From Anaerolineales bacterium (GTDB taxonomy: Bacteria > Chloroflexota > Anaerolineae > Anaerolineales > UBA4823), in contig JALHTN010000043.1 in assembly GCA_022865865.1 (NCBI GenBank), positions 1 through 9,218 of the forward strand: 9,218 nucleotides of DNA, given 5' to 3'. This document shows, in pieces, positions 5,819-9,218 of the stretch (within the stretch, counting starts at the first letter, position 1; every line of letters starts with the position of its first letter). The notes beneath the pieces were generated by a model. That model ran no database searches. It was not told the DNA's origin and was given only the letters and a program-made list of their open reading frames with translations. The position numbers and the translations under genes were made by a program.

Positions 5819-7234
5819 ATGAAGTCAGAAGAACAAGAAATCAAGAAATATGAAAGAAGAATCACTCCCATAGAGCGCTTGTTTTCCCGCTCTCCCTTTT
5901 CCGTCGTGACCGTTGTCGCCAGGATCAAGGGGAACGTTTCCGCAAACATGTTGTTAAGTGCCGTTTCCAAGGTCCAGCAGAGACATCCCAATCTCAGGGT
6001 TCGCATATTGGACGCTGACGATCACGCGCCCTGGTTTACCTCGCAAGGGGTAGAAGAAATCCCGGTAGAGATAGTCGCAAGAGAATCAGACGATCATTGG
6101 ATAAAAGTGCACCAGGAGGCATGCCAGGTTCCGTTCGAATTTGACGCCCGGCCAGCGGTTCGCTTTATCCTCGTCCAATCGCCCACCATCTCTGAGCTTG
6201 TCATTTTATGCCACCATATTATTTGTGATGGCTTGTCGTTAGCTTATCTCGCCAGGGATTTAATGGTTCATCTTGGGGATCCGGCGCGAGAAGTGGAAGT
6301 GCTGCCTGACCCAATTCCGATTGACAAAAATAATATCCCAACAGATGTTTCACTAAACGCAGTTGTCAAGTTTTTTATCAAGCGCATCAACAAGAAATGG
6401 GAAGGGGAAAAAATATTCTTCGATCAAGAAGATTATGAAAACCTCACTGCGGCCTATTGGAATAATTTCAGCCATCAAATACTCTCGGTAGAACTATCCG
6501 AGGCACAGACTTCCGCTCTGGTTGAGCGCTGTCGAAAAGAAGGGATCACTGTAAATTCCGCCTTAGCGACCGCATTTGTCGCTGCGCAGTACATGGTTCG
6601 TGGTGAGAAATTCTGTGATCCCAGTATCGGTGTGGCCGGTAATGTGAGGGATCGCCTGCAGGTACCTGTCGGTGAAGTCATGGGCTTTTATGCCGGGGTG
6701 GTAACCTTGAAATACACTTATGATGGCAGGATAAGTTTCTGGAAAAATACCCGCCAGTTTCATAAAATAGTAAAGCCGCTGTTTACGAATAAAAATCTAT
6801 TTAATGATTTTCTTCAGTGGTGTTATCTTGAACCAGCCATTATTGAAGCCATAAACTTCAAAAAACTGGGCGGGCTTGTCCCGCTAGATTCTTCAAGGTA
6901 CAGCAAATTATCTACCTTCAGCAAAAAAGATGATGTCGTCCTATCCCTGCTCAAACGAGACAAGATGGAATCTCTGGATCAGATCATTATGGGGACTGCG
7001 GTGACCAATCTCACCCGCATGGATTTTCCGCGAGAGTACGGAGCCTTAGAGTTAGATCGTTTGATCATGCAGCCTGGCGGCGCCTTTCCTTTGACGAATG
7101 TCAATTTAGTTTTAGGAGCAGTGACTTGTGCTGGAAAACTCAGCTTGATCGTAGAATTTGCACCTGAAGCAGTCGATCCAGATACGATGCAGGCAATAAA
7201 GGATAAAGCACTGGAGTTTTTACTTAACGATTAG
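5819..7234 (+). CDS. Stand-alone condensation-domain (CoA-dependent/PapA-like) acyltransferase
   Basis: This 471-residue protein belongs to the condensation-domain superfamily that includes NRPS C domains, PapA-type acyltransferases and alcohol O-acetyltransferases. The catalytic motif is H132-H133-I-I-C-D137-G138, where the second His is the usual general base. The N-terminal half has the typical opening (RITPIERLFSRSPFSVV) and QRHPNLRVRI. The C-terminal half has TAVTNLTRMDFP (about 393-404) near the crossover region and a late LIVEFAPEAVD strand. It would transfer an acyl group from a CoA or carrier-protein thioester to a hydroxyl or amine. The acceptor is unknown. No signal peptide or membrane helix is seen, so it is cytosolic. 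ATG 5819 is chosen over TTG 5813 because AAGAGG (5806-5811) lies seven bases before it. No carrier protein, adenylation or polyketide synthase gene adjoins it, so it acts as a free-standing enzyme. Confidence 0.85.
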   Translation: MKSEEQEIKKYERRITPIERLFSRSPFSVVTVVARIKGNVSANMLLSAVSKVQQRHPNLRVRILDADDHAPWFTSQGVEEIPVEIVARESDDHWIKVHQEACQVPFEFDARPAVRFILVQSPTISELVILCHHIICDGLSLAYLARDLMVHLGDPAREVEVLPDPIPIDKNNIPTDVSLNAVVKFFIKRINKKWEGEKIFFDQEDYENLTAAYWNNFSHQILSVELSEAQTSALVERCRKEGITVNSALATAFVAAQYMVRGEKFCDPSIGVAGNVRDRLQVPVGEVMGFYAGVVTLKYTYDGRISFWKNTRQFHKIVKPLFTNKNLFNDFLQWCYLEPAIIEAINFKKLGGLVPLDSSRYSKLSTFSKKDDVVLSLLKRDKMESLDQIIMGTAVTNLTRMDFPREYGALELDRLIMQPGGAFPLTNVNLVLGAVTCAGKLSLIVEFAPEAVDPDTMQAIKDKALEFLLND

Positions 7235-7504
7235 AAGTGCGCCTGCGGTAGATTGGTTCTCACCACAGCGACCCAACCTTAGAATATCACTCCCTCCAAA
7301 AAGAATTTTGGCATCTGGGGCTGCTTTTCCCGGCAGCTCCTTTCCTCCATTACCCTCTGGACGATCAGTATCCACTGGACACTGGCGTTCGGGTAAACGT
7401 ATGCTAATTGAATGTAAACCAGGATTTGCCTGAGGAATCGACTCTCCTTAAGCAGGAATCTGCACCTGTCCGTGCTGCTGTGGCTGGTGATGGAGCAAGC
7501 AGCC
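7235..7504 (+). other. Non-coding gap with a weak terminator-like hairpin
   Basis: GGGGCTGC (7317-7324) can pair with GCAGCTCC (7333-7340, one G-U pair) around an 8-nt loop, followed by TTTCC. It is a weak candidate terminator for the acyltransferase gene. The maturase frame is open upstream to 7408, but the extra residues look unlike family sequence. Nothing else was recognised. Confidence 0.4.
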
Positions 7505-7524
7505 CGCTGCGATATAATACAGCG
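7505..7524 (+). promoter_or_regulatory. TATAAT box six bases before ATG: possible leaderless promoter
   Basis: TATAAT at 7513-7518 is followed by six bases and then ATG 7525. A -10 hexamer there would start transcription at or next to the ATG, giving a leaderless mRNA, and there is indeed no Shine-Dalgarno before the ATG. CGCTG (7505-7509) and CAGCG (7520-7524) form an inverted repeat around the box. No clear -35 element is seen 16-18 bases upstream. Confidence 0.4.
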
Positions 7525-8907
7525 ATGCCAAATAAACCCATTCCACCCCGAATACACGTACTCGCCAAACCCAGCGGTGCCACCTGCAACCTGGCCTGCT
7601 CGTACTGCTTCTTCCTGGATAAGGAGCTGCTCTACCCGGACAGCAAGTTCCGCATGTCCGCAGAGACATTGGAAACGTATATCCAGCAGTTGATCGAGGC
7701 ACACCGCAGTTCAGATGTCACCGTTGCCTGGCAGGGCGGCGAACCGACCTTGATGGGGGTGGACTTCTACCGCAGGGCAATTGAACTCCAGGAGAAGTAC
7801 CGCAAACCTGGCATGACCTTCGAGAACACCATGCAGACCAACGGCACCCTGCTGGATGACGAGTGGTGTGAGTTCTTCAAGGAAAACAACTTCCTGATCG
7901 GCCTGAGCCTGGATGGTCCCCGTCACATGCACGATGCCCACCGCGTGGATAAGGGCAATCAAGGCACCTATGATAGGGTCATGCGGGGATTGCGCTTGCT
8001 GCAAAAACACCAGGTTGAGTACAACATCCTGGTGACCGTGAACCGGGTCACTGGCGATCATCCCAGGGAGATTTACCGCTTCCTGCGGGATGAAGTCGGC
8101 ACCAAGTGGATCCAGTTCATCCCGGTGATCGAACGTGTCAATCCGGATGGATACAATATTTACCAGGTAGGCAATAGGGTTACCGAAAGATCGGTGCTGC
8201 CCGAACAATTTGGGCGCTTTCTGATCCAGGTCTTCGATGAATGGATCCGGGAGGACGTTGGGGAAATGTTCGTCCAGACCTTTGAGGCAGCTGCCCGCAA
8301 TTGGATGGGGCTGCCCTCCTCGGGCATGTGCGTTTTCGAAGAGACCTGTGGTTTTGGGTTAGCTCTCGAGCACAATGGCGACCTGTACTCCTGCGACCAT
8401 TTCGTCGAGCCTGATTACTTGCTGGGCAATATCAAAGATGAGCATATGCTCCAGATGGTTGGTTCTGACGAGCAAACCAGGTTCGGGCTGGATAAGCGTG
8501 ATTCGCTGCCGCAGTACTGCCTGGATTGCGATGTGCGCTTCGCATGCCATGGTGAATGCCCCAAAAACAGGTTCATCGAAACCCCCACCGGTGAGCCCGG
8601 CCTCAATTATCTGTGTGCCGGATACAAAGGTTTCTTTCACCGTGTTAACGAACCTTTAAAAATCCTCACCATGCTGATGCGCTCCGGTCGCCCGGCCTCT
8701 GATGTGATGGCGATCGTGGCGGAGAGGGAGGCGCACTTCTCGGCCGCCTTCAGCAAAGCCAAAGCCGATGATCGCTGCCCCTGCGGCAGTGAAATGAGTT
8801 TCAAACACTGTCACGGCTGGGTGCGACCCAAGCGGGGCCGCAAACGTCGTGGTCCCTCCGCACCAAAAGCCCGGCCCCCGGTTAGAGCAGCAGAATCTAG
8901 TGTGTAA
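7525..8907 (+). CDS. Anaerobic sulfatase-maturating enzyme (radical SAM/SPASM) with C-terminal SEC-C motif
   Basis: This enzyme oxidises an active-site Cys or Ser of a sulfatase to formylglycine, using S-adenosylmethionine and three 4Fe-4S clusters. From ATG 7525 it has 460 residues. The radical SAM motif is C21-N-L-A-C25-S-Y-C28, followed by WQGGEPTL (69-76). The SPASM auxiliary-cluster ligands C269, C275, C290, C332, C335, C341, C345 and C364 keep almost the spacing of Clostridium perfringens anSME (255, 261, 276, 317, 320, 326, 330, 348). D291 directly follows C290, as the catalytic Asp277 does there. Residues 416-432 (RCPCGSEMSFKHCHGW) form a SEC-C zinc-binding motif, followed by a basic tail. 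An upstream GTG/TTG-type extension to 7408 is open but lacks family sequence; the family usually begins just before the HVLAKPSGATCNL segment. Its sulfatase substrate is not evident: the sulfatase-like protein at the left end lacks the C/S-x-P-x-R target motif. Confidence 0.93.
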   Translation: MPNKPIPPRIHVLAKPSGATCNLACSYCFFLDKELLYPDSKFRMSAETLETYIQQLIEAHRSSDVTVAWQGGEPTLMGVDFYRRAIELQEKYRKPGMTFENTMQTNGTLLDDEWCEFFKENNFLIGLSLDGPRHMHDAHRVDKGNQGTYDRVMRGLRLLQKHQVEYNILVTVNRVTGDHPREIYRFLRDEVGTKWIQFIPVIERVNPDGYNIYQVGNRVTERSVLPEQFGRFLIQVFDEWIREDVGEMFVQTFEAAARNWMGLPSSGMCVFEETCGFGLALEHNGDLYSCDHFVEPDYLLGNIKDEHMLQMVGSDEQTRFGLDKRDSLPQYCLDCDVRFACHGECPKNRFIETPTGEPGLNYLCAGYKGFFHRVNEPLKILTMLMRSGRPASDVMAIVAEREAHFSAAFSKAKADDRCPCGSEMSFKHCHGWVRPKRGRKRRGPSAPKARPPVRAAESSV

Positions 8908-9204
8908 CCGTTCACCCCTCCAGCCAGCCAATGATTATCCACCCTTACGAATTCTTGGAAATCAATTGGAAAATCACTCTCTAATACTGGCTTTGAAAAC
9001 GGAGATCATTATCCAGCGCAGGAAGAAATTTATTATTGGATTTGTGGTCAGGCTTATGGTATTCACAGGTGGGTATGTTCTTCCACCTGGATTGAACAGG
9101 TTAGGTCATCTATCAATTATCAGTAGAGGTTTCGCGATCATTCCAAGAACTGTATGGCAATCGAGGGGTTCATACCCAAATTAGCAGATAAGATGGGAGC
9201 GAGA
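8908..9204. other. Gap after the maturase, no convincing gene
   Basis: An open frame continues from 8849 to 9184, but its first part overlaps the maturase out of frame and the rest resembles no known protein. CAGGTGG (9066-9072) and CCACCTG (9083-9089) form a 7-bp inverted repeat with a 10-nt loop and no T-tract, so it is at best a weak terminator. Confidence 0.4.
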
Positions 9205-9218
9205 ATGAACACGGATGT
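9205..9218 (+). CDS. Possible start of a further gene, cut by the window edge
   Basis: ATG 9205 is preceded at five bases by GGGAG (9195-9199). Only four complete codons (M-N-T-D) lie in the window, so neither product nor reality of the gene can be judged. Confidence 0.25.

Noticed and set aside
7279..7704. Antisense open frame of 141 residues across the maturase start
   Set aside because: Half of it is opposite the conserved CxxxCxxC region; no recognisable product and no ribosome binding site considered convincing.
7711..8208. Antisense open frame of 165 residues inside the maturase
   Set aside because: It mirrors the strongly conserved radical SAM coding sequence and has no features of its own; a shadow frame.
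8849..9184. Open frame of 111 residues after the maturase
   Set aside because: Its first 20 codons overlap the maturase end in another frame, it has no ribosome binding site, and the remainder resembles no family.

Overview
The window reads as a piece of an anaerobic, environmental bacterial chromosome. Two genes imply anaerobic life: an oxygen-sensitive anaerobic sulfatase-maturase and an apparent selenocysteine gene. The style of the membrane sulfatase-like protein, the stand-alone acyltransferase and the lipoprotein-type serine hydrolase resembles Chloroflexota (Anaerolineae), but that assignment is inference and no rRNA or marker gene is present. All convincing genes lie on the + strand, separated by long, poorly coding gaps. 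The hydrolase, maturase and MerB-like genes look visibly more GC-rich than the first gene and the gaps.

Layout. (1) About 168-2273: a multi-spanning membrane protein with a C-terminal alkaline-phosphatase/sulfatase-superfamily domain, closed by an intrinsic terminator whose stem overlaps the stop codon. (2) 2343-2573: the C-terminal part of a DUF4399 protein, lacking its N-terminal half, followed by about 580 bases in which I see only a hairpin and a 16-bp palindrome. (3) 3154-3831: an alkylmercury-lyase (MerB)-family gene interrupted by an in-frame TGA exactly where MerB has catalytic Cys159. The frame continues with conserved family sequence, and a hairpin with a GGUC apical loop sits 19 nt after the TGA. 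The simplest reading is a selenocysteine-containing MerB homologue of 225 residues. (4) 3858-5120: a lipoprotein-type serine beta-lactamase-like hydrolase only 26 bases downstream, probably co-transcribed. (5) 5121-5818: a long gap holding a doubtful small ORF, a 16-bp hairpin, a strong terminator-like hairpin and a possible promoter. (6) 5819-7234: a stand-alone condensation-domain acyltransferase with HHxxxDG. (7) 7525-8907: an anaerobic sulfatase-maturating radical SAM enzyme with all cluster cysteines and a C-terminal SEC-C zinc motif, with a TATAAT box placed as for a leaderless transcript. (8) 8908-9218: mostly non-coding, with a possible start of another gene at 9205.

The genes do not form one obvious pathway. 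The most noteworthy item is the putative Sec-MerB: C86, D89, C107 and U147 keep the spacing of MerB Cys96, Asp99, Cys117 and Cys159, so selenocysteine would replace one of the two mercury-binding catalytic thiols. No merA, merR, merT, merP or selABCD gene is present in the window, so mercury function and Sec decoding remain inferences.
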